NCBI GenBank assembly: GCA_028693195.1 | Contig: JAQUVV010000003.1 | Span: 1 to 42,282, forward strand | DNA length: 42,282 nt | Direction of reading: 5' to 3' | Source: Lachnospira sp. | GTDB taxonomy: Bacteria; Bacillota; Clostridia; Lachnospirales; Lachnospiraceae | Shown: positions 18,374-27,553 of the stretch, one piece after another | Numbering within the stretch: the stretch's first letter is position 1 | Layout: each line of letters begins with the position of its first letter | Program-made: the position numbers and the translations under genes | The notes under the pieces: generated by a model | Database searches by the model: none | The model's input: only the letters and a program-made list of their open reading frames with translations | Told to the model about the DNA's origin: nothing

Positions 18374-18628
18374 TTATTCTCCTTTCTCTATTTTTATTTT
18401 CTTGCCACAATGAGGACACGTTATTGTGTCTGAATTTCTTTTGAATAGATCAGGAATTTCCACATCTAGAGCATCCGCTATATCAGCAAGTCTATCAATA
18501 CTAAACTTATTTCTTGCAATAGCCTGTGAAAATGAAACAGCCTGTATGCCGAGTCTGTCAGCAAGTTGAGCTTGTGTAACACCTTTCTCTTTACAAAGCT
18601 CTTTAATTCTTAATTCTGTATTTACCAT
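18374..18628 (-). CDS. XRE-type HTH regulator with C-terminal CxxC motif
   Basis: 'ELCKEKGVTQAQLADRLGIQAVSFSQAIARNKFSIDRLADIADALDV...CPHCGKKIKIE'. Confidence 0.8.
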   Translation of the reverse strand: MVNTELRIKELCKEKGVTQAQLADRLGIQAVSFSQAIARNKFSIDRLADIADALDVEIPDLFKRNSDTITCPHCGKKIKIEKGE

Positions 18629-18657
18629 ACTCCATCTATTTTTTGCAAATATATATA

Positions 18658-18756
18658 ATTTAGCTTATGTGCGAAATAATGTATGATAAAACATTTATTT
18701 ATGCTATGTTTTTGTAGATGAGTGTGGATTTAGCGTTTGTGTTATGAAATAATCTA
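18658..18756. repeat. Two imperfect direct repeats in a divergent promoter region
   Basis: ATTTAGCTTATGTGCGAAATAATGTA (18658-18683) and ATTTAGCGTTTGTGTTATGAAATAATCTA (18728-18756). Confidence 0.5.
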
Positions 18757-18861
18757 AAATATATCATTTGTGCTATATAAATTTATTATAGTTTAGTTTT
18801 TATGCTTATATTTGTGGTGTCAAAATCAAACTAATTAATAGCTAATTAAACATATACTATT

Positions 18862-19503
18862 ATGAATACATACGTAAAATATGTGCCAAACGTGTTTTTG
18901 GCAAAGTGCGAAGAAAAGCATGAAAAGGGTGAAGTCATTGACGTAACAACAAAATACGGCAAAGAAAATGAGAGCATAGTCTTTAATCTCATGTTTGAGA
19001 AAGATGGTTTTTACTACTACTCAATAGTTCGTGCAGACGGTTTCAATGTACAAGAATGGGCAAAGCAACGAGCAGAGCGCAGACTTGAATGGGCAGCTTC
19101 AGCAGAAAGAAAAAGTGAAGAGTACTTTAATGCTTCAAACAAGCATGCTGATTTTCTTTCGTTGGGTGAACCTATTAAAATCGGGCACCATAGCGAAAGA
19201 CGTCACAGAAGGATCATAGAAGAGGCTCATAATAACATGGGTAAATGCGTAGAATTTAGTAACAAAGCAGAAAAATATGAGAGTAAAGCTGAATATTGGG
19301 CAAGAAGGGCTAACACAATAAACCTGTCTATGCCTGAAAGTATCGAATACTATGAGCATAAATTAGAGGTTGCAAAAGAACGGCATGAGGGGTTAAAATC
19401 AGGCAAATACCCACGTGAACACGCTTATTCTTTGACTTACGCTAAGAAAGGCGTAAACGAAGCTCAAAAGAACTTCGATCTAGCTAAGAAATTGTGGGCG
19501 TAA
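18862..19503 (+). CDS. DUF3560-like protein
   Basis: 'RKSEEYFNASNKHADFLSLGEPIKIGHHSERRHRRIIEEAHNNMGKCVE' resembles DUF3560. Confidence 0.75.
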   Translation: MNTYVKYVPNVFLAKCEEKHEKGEVIDVTTKYGKENESIVFNLMFEKDGFYYYSIVRADGFNVQEWAKQRAERRLEWAASAERKSEEYFNASNKHADFLSLGEPIKIGHHSERRHRRIIEEAHNNMGKCVEFSNKAEKYESKAEYWARRANTINLSMPESIEYYEHKLEVAKERHEGLKSGKYPREHAYSLTYAKKGVNEAQKNFDLAKKLWA

Positions 19504-19518
19504 TGTAATAATAACAAT

Positions 19519-19548
19519 TCATGGCATATCAAAGTTGGTATGTCATGA
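19519..19548 (+). other. Intergenic hairpin, 12-bp stem
   Basis: TCATGGCATATC-AAAGTT-GGTATGTCATGA; no T run. Confidence 0.55.
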
Positions 19549-19644
19549 AAATCATCTAAATAGCGAACAATTGGCAAAAGGTGCGCTATGCACGTTTTAA
19601 TAATTAGCCCTTGGGCTTGGTATGTAGTATCTTTGAGGTACTAT

Positions 19645-19717
19645 CGCGGGGTAGAGCAGTGGTCAGCTCGCTACTTTGACTTGGTAGAGGTCGGTGATTC
19701 GAATTCATCCCCCGCAA
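19645..19717 (+). tRNA. tRNA-Val-like (anticodon GAC)
   Basis: D arm GAGC-AGTGGTCA-GCTC, anticodon arm CTACT-TTGACTT-GGTAG, T arm GGTGA-TTCGAAT-TCATC, acceptor (C)GCGGGG/CCCCGC(A) with 1:72 C-A mismatch. Confidence 0.75.
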
Positions 19718-19747
19718 CTATTAAATTATAGACTAAATATCACGATT

Positions 19748-20113
19748 ATGGAAATATTGACCCTCTCAATAAAACAGAAGTTTTTTGATGAGATTTTAGC
19801 AGGCACCAAGAAGCAAGAGTTTAGAGAGATTAGGCCTAATTCTCAATCTAAATATTGTGAGCTTGATGAAGACGGCTATGTGAAAGAGATTGAAGGCGTT
19901 TTGCAACCTCGCAAATATGATGCTATTAAATTCTTAACAGGCGAATATAAGGGCAAAAGACCTTTTATTGTCGTAGAGGTCAAAGACGCTAAAATAGAAC
20001 TCTTTGAAGATGAGAATCATGAATTAGTAACCTATACCTATCAAGGTGAGCAGTATATAGCCGCTCAGGTGGTTTATGATCTAGGTGAGGTCTTAGAGAG
20101 ACATATAGATTGA
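19748..20113 (+). CDS. ASCH-domain-like protein
   Basis: 'MEILTLSIKQKFFDEILAGTKKQEFREI...YDAIKFLTGEYKGKRPFIVVEVKD'. Confidence 0.75.
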   Translation: MEILTLSIKQKFFDEILAGTKKQEFREIRPNSQSKYCELDEDGYVKEIEGVLQPRKYDAIKFLTGEYKGKRPFIVVEVKDAKIELFEDENHELVTYTYQGEQYIAAQVVYDLGEVLERHID

Positions 20114-20145
20114 TTGTTTAATTAAAATTGATTTGCTGAGTTAGA

Positions 20146-20283
20146 ATTAAAGTAGGTACAAGCGCAACGTCAAATAAAGGCGTTGTTGGTCGCAGAAGTT
20201 TTACTGGTGGTAACGGCCAGTTTATGAACCGTAGACAGAAATACGGTGAAGTTCGTAGGGGATTAGGTTTATCCGGAGGTTAG
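20146..20283 (+). CDS. Possible small basic protein with non-ATG start, not in the ORF track
   Basis: Frame reads IKVGTSATSNKGVVGRRSFTGGNGQFMNRRQKYGEVRRGLGLSGG*; stop overlaps the next start. Confidence 0.35.
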   Translation: MKVGTSATSNKGVVGRRSFTGGNGQFMNRRQKYGEVRRGLGLSGG

Positions 20284-20957
20284 TGTCTATGCTAATCGAG
20301 GATACATATCGCAGCATTGACCGAATTCGTGAAAAGACGAGTTCGGCTTTGCTGTTTTTATCTTTTGGTAAGGATAGTCTTGTTTTACTAGATCTCATCT
20401 ACCCGAAGTTTGACAGGATTGTATGTGTCTTCATGTATTTTGTCCCCGAACTGGGGCATATTGAACGCTGGATAAAGTGGACGAAAGCAAAGTACCCGAA
20501 AATAGAGCTCGTCCAAATACCGCATTGGAATTTAACCTACATACTTAAATCAGGCATGTACTGTGTTCCTAATCCCAAAGTAAAGCTATTGAAGCTTGCT
20601 GATGTAGTTAAATCCATGAAACTGAAATACGGTATTGATTATGTCTTTTTAGGTATGAAGAAAGCTGATTCCATGAATAGACGTTTGATGTTGAACAGAA
20701 TGGGTTTTCCGTATGAGAAAAACGGGATTGTTTACTCTCTGGCTGACTGGACGCAAAAGGATATTCTTGCTTATATGAAGCAAAAAGGACTACCTGAGCC
20801 TGTAAGGTATTCCAAGAATGCCAGTGGCGGGGTTGGCTTTAATCCCGAATGCTTTTTATGGTTAGAAAAGAACTACCCTGAAGATCTTGAGAAGATTTAC
20901 GGGGTATTTCCTATGAGTAGAAGAATATTATTTGAGCACTATAATGGAACTAAGTAA
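20283..20957 (+). CDS. PAPS reductase-like protein
   Basis: 'SALLFLSFGKDSLVLLDLIYPKFDRIVCVFMYFVPEL' PP-loop motif SFGKDS. Confidence 0.75.
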   Translation: MSMLIEDTYRSIDRIREKTSSALLFLSFGKDSLVLLDLIYPKFDRIVCVFMYFVPELGHIERWIKWTKAKYPKIELVQIPHWNLTYILKSGMYCVPNPKVKLLKLADVVKSMKLKYGIDYVFLGMKKADSMNRRLMLNRMGFPYEKNGIVYSLADWTQKDILAYMKQKGLPEPVRYSKNASGGVGFNPECFLWLEKNYPEDLEKIYGVFPMSRRILFEHYNGTK

Positions 20958-21684
20958 GTATATAACATCGGAATCGGTAGAGCTTAAACGCTCTGTGATT
21001 CATCTAGCAGGGTATAATCCCCGTAAAATATCCGAAGAAGCGAAGAAAACGCTTAAACGAGGGATAAAGAAATTCGGGCTTGTAGGCGGTTTGGTCGTAA
21101 ACAAGCGTACAGGTATGACACTTGTATCGGGGCACCAGCGTTTATCCGTTATGGATGAGCTGAATAAGTATCCGGATAATGATTATCTAATTCGCGTTGA
21201 GCTTATTGATGTTGACGAAAAACGGGAAAAGGAACTAAACATCTTAACGAATAATCCAAATGCTATGGGCTCATGGGATTATGACGCTTTACGTGAGCTT
21301 ATTCCCGATATAGATTGGAAAGATGCCGGACTGACAGATGTAGATTTGAATCTCATCGGCTGTGACTTCTTACTCCAGACAGAAGAGGAAAGCTCACTCG
21401 CTGATGCACTAAGTGATATGATGGCACCTGTTACCGAACAGAAAGAAGCCGAGAAAGTTGCTAAGCAATTGGAAAAGGCGGAAAAGGTCGCTCACATGAA
21501 AGAAGTTAAAGAACAGGTAAAGCAGTCAGCACAAGAAAAAGCAAACGATATGGATGCCTATCTGATGTTATCCTTTTCTTCCTATGAGGAGAAAGCTGCT
21601 TTCTGTGAAAGGTTTGGATTTGACCCCAACGAGAAGTTTATAGTAGGTTCAGTATTTGATGAAATGATAGAAAGGATAGATTGA
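20932..21684 (+). CDS. ParB-like nuclease domain protein
   Basis: 'AGYNPRKISEEAKKTLKRGIKKFGLVGGLVVNKRTGMTLVSGHQRL'. Likely start at internal ATG 20944. Confidence 0.75.
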   Translation: MSTIMELSKYITSESVELKRSVIHLAGYNPRKISEEAKKTLKRGIKKFGLVGGLVVNKRTGMTLVSGHQRLSVMDELNKYPDNDYLIRVELIDVDEKREKELNILTNNPNAMGSWDYDALRELIPDIDWKDAGLTDVDLNLIGCDFLLQTEEESSLADALSDMMAPVTEQKEAEKVAKQLEKAEKVAHMKEVKEQVKQSAQEKANDMDAYLMLSFSSYEEKAAFCERFGFDPNEKFIVGSVFDEMIERID

Positions 21685-22220
21685 TTATGGCAAGAAGTGA
21701 ATCTAAAGATACAGCAAAGAGCAATAAGGGAAGAAAACCCAAATTTGATTACACAGGAGAAGAGTTCCTTTCCTCTGTGGAATCATTTGCAAAGAAAGGA
21801 TTCACGGATAAAGAGATTGCTTATGCTTTGGGTATAGCTCCGCAAAGATTTTGTGAGAAGAAGAGTTTGCACCCGGAATTACGTGAAGTCTTAGCGCGCG
21901 GGCGGGCGACAATTAACGCAGCGGTAAGGGCAAAATTCCTTGCAATGGCTATTGGTGGTATTAAGACAAAGAGTGTTACTAAGCGTAAACTGAAAGATAT
22001 TAATGGGGATTATACGGGCGATGAAGAAATCCAGAGTGTAGAAAGTGAGCTGGCTCCAAGTCTTCAGGCTATGTCGGTCTGGTTATACCATCATGACGAA
22101 GAGTGGAGAAAGATTGAACGAAAGCAGGATGAAGATGCCAGCGATATTCCTACAGATATAAAGCAAGGCGTTGATATTGATTCTTGGATTAAGGAGCAGG
22201 TGAAAGGAGACGGAAAATGA
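21681..22220 (+). CDS. Terminase small subunit-like protein
   Basis: HTH-like 'FAKKGFTDKEIAYALGIAPQRF' immediately upstream of the large terminase. Confidence 0.6.
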   Translation: MIMARSESKDTAKSNKGRKPKFDYTGEEFLSSVESFAKKGFTDKEIAYALGIAPQRFCEKKSLHPELREVLARGRATINAAVRAKFLAMAIGGIKTKSVTKRKLKDINGDYTGDEEIQSVESELAPSLQAMSVWLYHHDEEWRKIERKQDEDASDIPTDIKQGVDIDSWIKEQVKGDGK

Positions 22221-24511
22221 TTACCCCACAGGCAATTTACCATCCGTTATACAATGACAAGGAGAAGTTTATAATTCTTATTACCGGTGGTCGTGGGTGC
22301 GAGACTCCTACGCAAGAAATCATAATGTCTGATTTGACAATAAAGCAAATCAAGGATATTAAAGTTGGAGATTGTGTCATGGGTGACGATGGAACACCTC
22401 GCAATGTTCTTGCTACTATAAAAGGAAGAAGTGAAATGTTCCGTGTCAGACAAACAAGTGCAGAAGATTACCTTGTAAATGATGCGCATATCCTTAGTTT
22501 AAAGAAAAGCCAAGCATCTATAAACCAAGGGAGATACAATGAATTTAAAGAATACACAGATATGCGTGTTACTGACTATTTAAATCGCAGCAATCGTTTC
22601 AAGGAGCACTTTAGAGGGTACAAGGCAAATTCAATTCCTTATGAGGAGAGATTAGTTGAATTAGATCCATATTTGCTCGGCTTATGGTTGGGTGACGGTA
22701 CAAGCATATTTCCGCAAATAACAACACCGGATGTTGAGATTGAACAATACCTTAGAGAGTATGTAGAAAATCACAATCTACATCTTTCAATCAACGGAGT
22801 AAAAGGTAAAGCAAAGACATTCCGACTTGCTAAAAACGGAGGACTGACGAATCCTATCATGGAAATTCTTCGCCATTATGATTTGATTGGGAATAAACAT
22901 ATTCCACAAGAATACATATCAAATAGCGAAAAAGTACGTCTTGAATTACTTGCAGGGCTGCTTGATACCGATGGAACAATGTCTTTTAATGGGTACGAAA
23001 TTACGCAAAAGAGTGAAAAACTTGCAAGGCAAATAAAGTATGTTGCAGATACTCTTGGCTTCAGAACAAGCATCAACGAGAGGAATGCGCGTTGTAACGT
23101 GAAAGATTGTGGTAAGGTTTTTCGTGTACATATCAATGGTGATACATGGAAAATACCTTGTAAGGTGAAAAGGAAAATTGTGAATAAGACTGATGTTCAC
23201 AAGAATAAAGATTGGCATTTATCACAATTAACGATAGAATATGCAGGAATTGGAGATTGGTGTGGTATTTATCTTGACGGGAACCAACGCTATTTGCATT
23301 CTGATGGAACAGTCACGCATAATTCAGGCAAATCATTCAATGCATCTACCTTTATCGAGCGTCTGACATTTGAAATGACTCCTGCCGAGAAGATAGTTCA
23401 TCAGATTCTTTATACCCGTTACACAATGGTTTCCGCTCACATGTCTATCATCCCCGAAATGATGGAGAAGATAGAGCTGGATGGAACAACGAAATATTTT
23501 AAGACTACCAAGACGGATATAGTCAACAGAATGACTAACAGCCGTATCATGTTTCGGGGTATCAAAACCTCATCAGGGAATCAGACGGCAAAGCTGAAAT
23601 CCATTCAAGGCATAACGACTTTTGTCTGTGATGAAGCGGAGGAGTGGACTAATGAGGAGGAATTTGATAAGATCATGCTCTCCATTCGTAAGAAGGGTAT
23701 TCAGAACCGGATTATCATCATAATGAACCCTTGTGATTCCAATCACTTCATCTATAAAAAATACATTGAGAAAACTCATAAACAGGTAGAAATTGACGGT
23801 GTTCAGGTGCAAATCTCCACTCATCCAAACGTATTACACATTCACACCACTTACCTTGATAATATGGAGAATCTTTCTCCTGAGTTCTTGAAAGAGGTTC
23901 AGGATATGAAGGTGAGCAACCCCGAAAAGTACGCCCATGTGGTTATCGGTCGTTGGGCAGATGTTGCCGCGGGTGCTGTGTTCAAGAAGTGGGGTATTGT
24001 TGATGAATTTCCACCTTATGCGAAAAAGGTTGCTATAGGTCAGGACTTCGGTTATACGCACGATCCGTCGGCTTCCATTCGTTGCGGTATCGTTGACAAT
24101 GCTTTGTATCTGGATGAAGTTGACTATCGAACTGGATTATTGTCTTCTGACATTATTAAAACGCTCCGTCCGTGGGGATTGAAAGTATATGCAGATAGTG
24201 CCGATCCCCGGCTGATTCAGGAAATACACAACGGTGGTATTACCATCTATGCAACGGAGAAAGGTGCCGGATCAATCAATGCCGGTATTGACAAAATGCA
24301 AAGCATGGAGATATTTATCACTAAGAGGTCTTATAATCTGATAAGAGAGTTTAGAAACTATGTATGGGCAAAGGACAAAGACGGGAACTATATCAATGAG
24401 CCGGAGGATCACGATAACCACGGGATCGACGCTGCCCGATATTATTGTTTGTGTGCCCTCTTAGGTAAGATTCAGAAGCCTAAAGATTTAACAGGAATAT
24501 TCACACATTAA
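22217..24511 (+). CDS. terL: Terminase large subunit interrupted by an intein
   Basis: Walker A split GGRG^SGKS, 'FVCDEAEEW', 'ALYLDEVDYRTG'. Confidence 0.9.
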   Translation: MITPQAIYHPLYNDKEKFIILITGGRGCETPTQEIIMSDLTIKQIKDIKVGDCVMGDDGTPRNVLATIKGRSEMFRVRQTSAEDYLVNDAHILSLKKSQASINQGRYNEFKEYTDMRVTDYLNRSNRFKEHFRGYKANSIPYEERLVELDPYLLGLWLGDGTSIFPQITTPDVEIEQYLREYVENHNLHLSINGVKGKAKTFRLAKNGGLTNPIMEILRHYDLIGNKHIPQEYISNSEKVRLELLAGLLDTDGTMSFNGYEITQKSEKLARQIKYVADTLGFRTSINERNARCNVKDCGKVFRVHINGDTWKIPCKVKRKIVNKTDVHKNKDWHLSQLTIEYAGIGDWCGIYLDGNQRYLHSDGTVTHNSGKSFNASTFIERLTFEMTPAEKIVHQILYTRYTMVSAHMSIIPEMMEKIELDGTTKYFKTTKTDIVNRMTNSRIMFRGIKTSSGNQTAKLKSIQGITTFVCDEAEEWTNEEEFDKIMLSIRKKGIQNRIIIIMNPCDSNHFIYKKYIEKTHKQVEIDGVQVQISTHPNVLHIHTTYLDNMENLSPEFLKEVQDMKVSNPEKYAHVVIGRWADVAAGAVFKKWGIVDEFPPYAKKVAIGQDFGYTHDPSASIRCGIVDNALYLDEVDYRTGLLSSDIIKTLRPWGLKVYADSADPRLIQEIHNGGITIYATEKGAGSINAGIDKMQSMEIFITKRSYNLIREFRNYVWAKDKDGNYINEPEDHDNHGIDAARYYCLCALLGKIQKPKDLTGIFTH
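22298..23323 (+). mobile_element. In-frame intein (342 aa) with LAGLIDADG-type homing endonuclease, in TerL Walker A
   Basis: N-terminal Cys28 (CETPTQEIIMSD), 'LGLWLGDG', 'LAGLLDTDG', C-terminal THN followed by Ser. Confidence 0.95.
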
Positions 24512-24522
24512 GATATTGGATT

Positions 24523-26016
24523 ATGACATTAGAAGAAATATTAGCATTGGAGGATATTGATAGAAAGATTCAGTATCTCAAGAAAGGGAGAAAAACCGAA
24601 CTTCCAGACAGGAGAAAATTATGGGAAGATTGGAATCCGGATCTACATGAGATAATGACGGATAAGAATAAATATCCCGACCGCAAAGTGCTAAAGGAAG
24701 AAGCGAAAAAGGAGTTTGATGAGAAGACAGGTAAAACCTACAATATTGAGGCTAAATACGAAACAGAGCCTGTAAATCGTATTGTCATTCCTCTGGAGCA
24801 GGATATTGTGAATATCCAAACAGCCTTCACGGTAGGCACTGAGCCATCAATGGATTGTACTCCTTCCGATGAAGGTGAAAAGAATTTGTTCGCTGCTTTG
24901 AAGTCTGTCTTGCAGAAAAACAAAATCAAATACCAAAACAAAAAGATTGTTCGTGCCTGGTTGAGTGAACAGGAGGTGGCCGAGTATTGGTATGTGACCG
25001 ATGATGATTCTTTTTGGGCTAAATTTTGGGCAAAGGTAAAGATAACTTTCGGGGGTAAGGTAAAGCCTACAAAGAAACTAAGAAGCGTTATATGGTCTCC
25101 GTTCAGAGGGGATAAGCTCTATCCGTTCTTTGATGATTATGGCGACTTTGTTGCAATGTCTCGCGAGTATAAAAAGAAAGATCTGGATGATAACGAGATA
25201 GATGTTTTTATGACAGTGACTAAGAATGCCGTTTACCAATGGGAGTTAAATAAAACGTGGAATATGCCTGAAGGCAAGACTTTTAAGCACGGTTTTACTA
25301 AGCTTCCTGTTATATACGCCTACCGGCCTGAAACATATTGCCATAAGATTAAGACGTTTCGGGTAAGGTTGGAGAAACTTCTATCAAACTATGCCGACTG
25401 CATAGATTATCATTTCTTCCCGCTTCTAAAACTCATTGGTGATGTAAGCGGTTTTGCAGGCAAGACTAAGGATAGAATGGTAAAGTTGGAAGGAGAGGGG
25501 GCAGACGCTCAATACTTAACGTGGTCTCAGGTGCCTACAACTATTGAGCTTGAGATGAAGACACTCTTTGAGAAAGCCTATTCTATGACTAATACACCTC
25601 AGATTAGCTTTGAGAGCTTGAAAGGTGCCGGTAATGCTTTATCGGGTGTCGCTTTTGATTATGTGTTCTTATCTACTCATTTGCAGGTCGAAAATCATGC
25701 AGAGGTGATCGGAGACTTTATGCAACGAAGAGTTAACTTCTTAGTTTCTGCATTGGGAGCTATCAATCCTTATGAGTTTGATAAAGCATCCAAAACGATA
25801 GATATAGACGTGGAGATTGTTCCATACCGATTGGATAATGTAGATGATAAAGTCTCTACCGCAGTGAAAGCTGTCGAAGGTGGGGTCTGGTCTCAAAAGA
25901 GAGGCGTAATGTTTGCTGGTATAACAGATCAGATAGAAGAAGAGCTGGCTCAAATTAAAGAAGAGCTAGAAGAAAGACAAAGTCTTGAGACACAGAAACA
26001 AAATATGAAGAAGTAG
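24523..26016 (+). CDS. Phage portal protein
   Basis: SPP1-type portal-like sequence downstream of TerL. Confidence 0.8.
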   Translation: MTLEEILALEDIDRKIQYLKKGRKTELPDRRKLWEDWNPDLHEIMTDKNKYPDRKVLKEEAKKEFDEKTGKTYNIEAKYETEPVNRIVIPLEQDIVNIQTAFTVGTEPSMDCTPSDEGEKNLFAALKSVLQKNKIKYQNKKIVRAWLSEQEVAEYWYVTDDDSFWAKFWAKVKITFGGKVKPTKKLRSVIWSPFRGDKLYPFFDDYGDFVAMSREYKKKDLDDNEIDVFMTVTKNAVYQWELNKTWNMPEGKTFKHGFTKLPVIYAYRPETYCHKIKTFRVRLEKLLSNYADCIDYHFFPLLKLIGDVSGFAGKTKDRMVKLEGEGADAQYLTWSQVPTTIELEMKTLFEKAYSMTNTPQISFESLKGAGNALSGVAFDYVFLSTHLQVENHAEVIGDFMQRRVNFLVSALGAINPYEFDKASKTIDIDVEIVPYRLDNVDDKVSTAVKAVEGGVWSQKRGVMFAGITDQIEEELAQIKEELEERQSLETQKQNMKK

Positions 26017-26154
26017 AATATATTTTAAAATTTATTTCTCTGTATAGGCGTTGTTTATATATTTATTTTTACTTTTGTTTTGCGATCTGTAGATATGGAC
26101 TAAAGTCTGCGGAGGATATAAATAAGTTAGCTGGAAAATTATAATTTGGAATAT

Positions 26155-27093
26155 ATGAAATTAGAAATAAAAGCTATCATAAAGGGGGACTTTGTTTTAG
26201 ATAAACCTGTTAAAGCTATGTTTCCACCTTGCGAATGTGTAATTTATGAAGAAAAGGGAACATATTATATTAGCATTTTCAAGAAAATTGTTGATTATAG
26301 AAATTACATACCTCGATATTATACTGATAGTGGTAATACAATATCTGGTTTTACCGTTACTAAAGTTGAAATATATGAAGATATGATTAATCTACTTCAG
26401 TATATCGAATCAATGGGAGCTTTTAATTTTGGTATTCATAGCATTAGTTGGGATGAACCTCAAATTATATGGATTCCTCAGGCAGATGAAGAAAGAGGTA
26501 TAATGCCTATTTTATCTCATCAAAAAAAATACCGTCGTGATAGTTCCTCTAAAATCTTGAAAGATTCTAATTTAATGAATTTGTCAATATATAGGGAAGG
26601 GTTAAATGGTGTTTATATTCCATTTACATATTATAGGCAGGGGAGAATTTTATTTGATTTGAGGCAATATTATTTTGCATATATCAATTTTTTTATGATG
26701 CTAGAATATTGCTTTGCTAACGGAAAATTCAAAAAAGATACAATGTTGCGTGAATTTACTTCTTGTCATATATTAAGGCAATCTATAGAATCTACTCTTA
26801 AAATGATAAAAGAAGACACAAATAAGACTCATTTTGAATGGCTAAAGCAGGAGTGTGAAAATCGTCATAAAGAAGTTGATGTAGAAGGTATATTATATGT
26901 TCTTGTTGAGTTTAGAGGGCTTTTATCTCATGCAACAAAACTATCCGAAAAATATTTATTTCATAGCAATGAACTTTTTTCTTTGGCATTAATCATTAGT
27001 TGTATTTGTTTTTATGTATGTGGTCATTTGCAAATTGGTAATTGCTTATTTGGAAAACAGAAGGAAGAGTATTTATTTGGAACAGGCCGTTAA
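26155..27093 (+). CDS. Accessory protein with possible C-terminal HEPN-like region
   Basis: 'LVEFRGLLSHATKLSEKYLFHSNELFSLALIISCICFYV' contains Rx4H (RGLLSH). Confidence 0.5.
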   Translation: MKLEIKAIIKGDFVLDKPVKAMFPPCECVIYEEKGTYYISIFKKIVDYRNYIPRYYTDSGNTISGFTVTKVEIYEDMINLLQYIESMGAFNFGIHSISWDEPQIIWIPQADEERGIMPILSHQKKYRRDSSSKILKDSNLMNLSIYREGLNGVYIPFTYYRQGRILFDLRQYYFAYINFFMMLEYCFANGKFKKDTMLREFTSCHILRQSIESTLKMIKEDTNKTHFEWLKQECENRHKEVDVEGILYVLVEFRGLLSHATKLSEKYLFHSNELFSLALIISCICFYVCGHLQIGNCLFGKQKEEYLFGTGR

Positions 27094-27138
27094 AAACAAT
27101 TAAATCGGAAATAAGAAATAGGCAAATAGGACATTAAG

Positions 27139-27172
27139 GCGGTGATTCTTCGGGGTTACCGCTATTTTTTTT
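27139..27172 (+). terminator. Rho-independent terminator
   Basis: GCGGTGA...TTACCGC followed by T8. Confidence 0.75.
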
Positions 27173-27201
27173 GCATTTAATTATAATTATTGGAATTTAA
27201 T

Positions 27202-27232
27202 TTTGAAAAATAGAATTTAGTTATTATCTTTG
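27202..27232 (+). promoter_or_regulatory. Bacteroides-type promoter for higBA
   Basis: TTTG (27202-27205) - 19 nt - TATCTTTG (27225-27232). Confidence 0.75.
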
Positions 27233-27254
27233 TCACATGAAAATTGAGTAAGCA

Positions 27255-27548
27255 ATGAGAATATTTACAGAACAAGCTTTAAAAGAATATGCTGAGAATC
27301 ACCCTGATTCAAAGGTGGCTTTGCAAGAATGGACTATGATTGTTAAGAAAAGTGAGTGGGCTTGTTTTGCTGATGTCAAGAAAACCTTTAATAGTGTTGA
27401 CAATGTAGGTAATCAGCACTATGTTTTCAATATCAAAGGCAATAATTATCGCTTAGTAGTCGTTATAAAATTTACTGTAAAGTTTGTATATGTTCGTTTT
27501 ATTGGTACTCATAAAGAATATGATAAAATAGATTGCGCTAATATTTAG
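27255..27548 (+). CDS. higB: HigB-like toxin
   Basis: 'ALKEYAENHPDSKVALQEWTMIVKKSEWACFADVKKTFNSVDNVGNQHYVFNIKGNNYRLVVVIKF...FIGTHKEYDKID'. Confidence 0.88.
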   Translation: MRIFTEQALKEYAENHPDSKVALQEWTMIVKKSEWACFADVKKTFNSVDNVGNQHYVFNIKGNNYRLVVVIKFTVKFVYVRFIGTHKEYDKIDCANI

Positions 27549-27553
27549 AGCTT

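Noticed and set aside
22247-23218. Minus-strand ORFs inside the terminase intein
   Set aside because: Opposite the intein coding frame; no recognizable domain.
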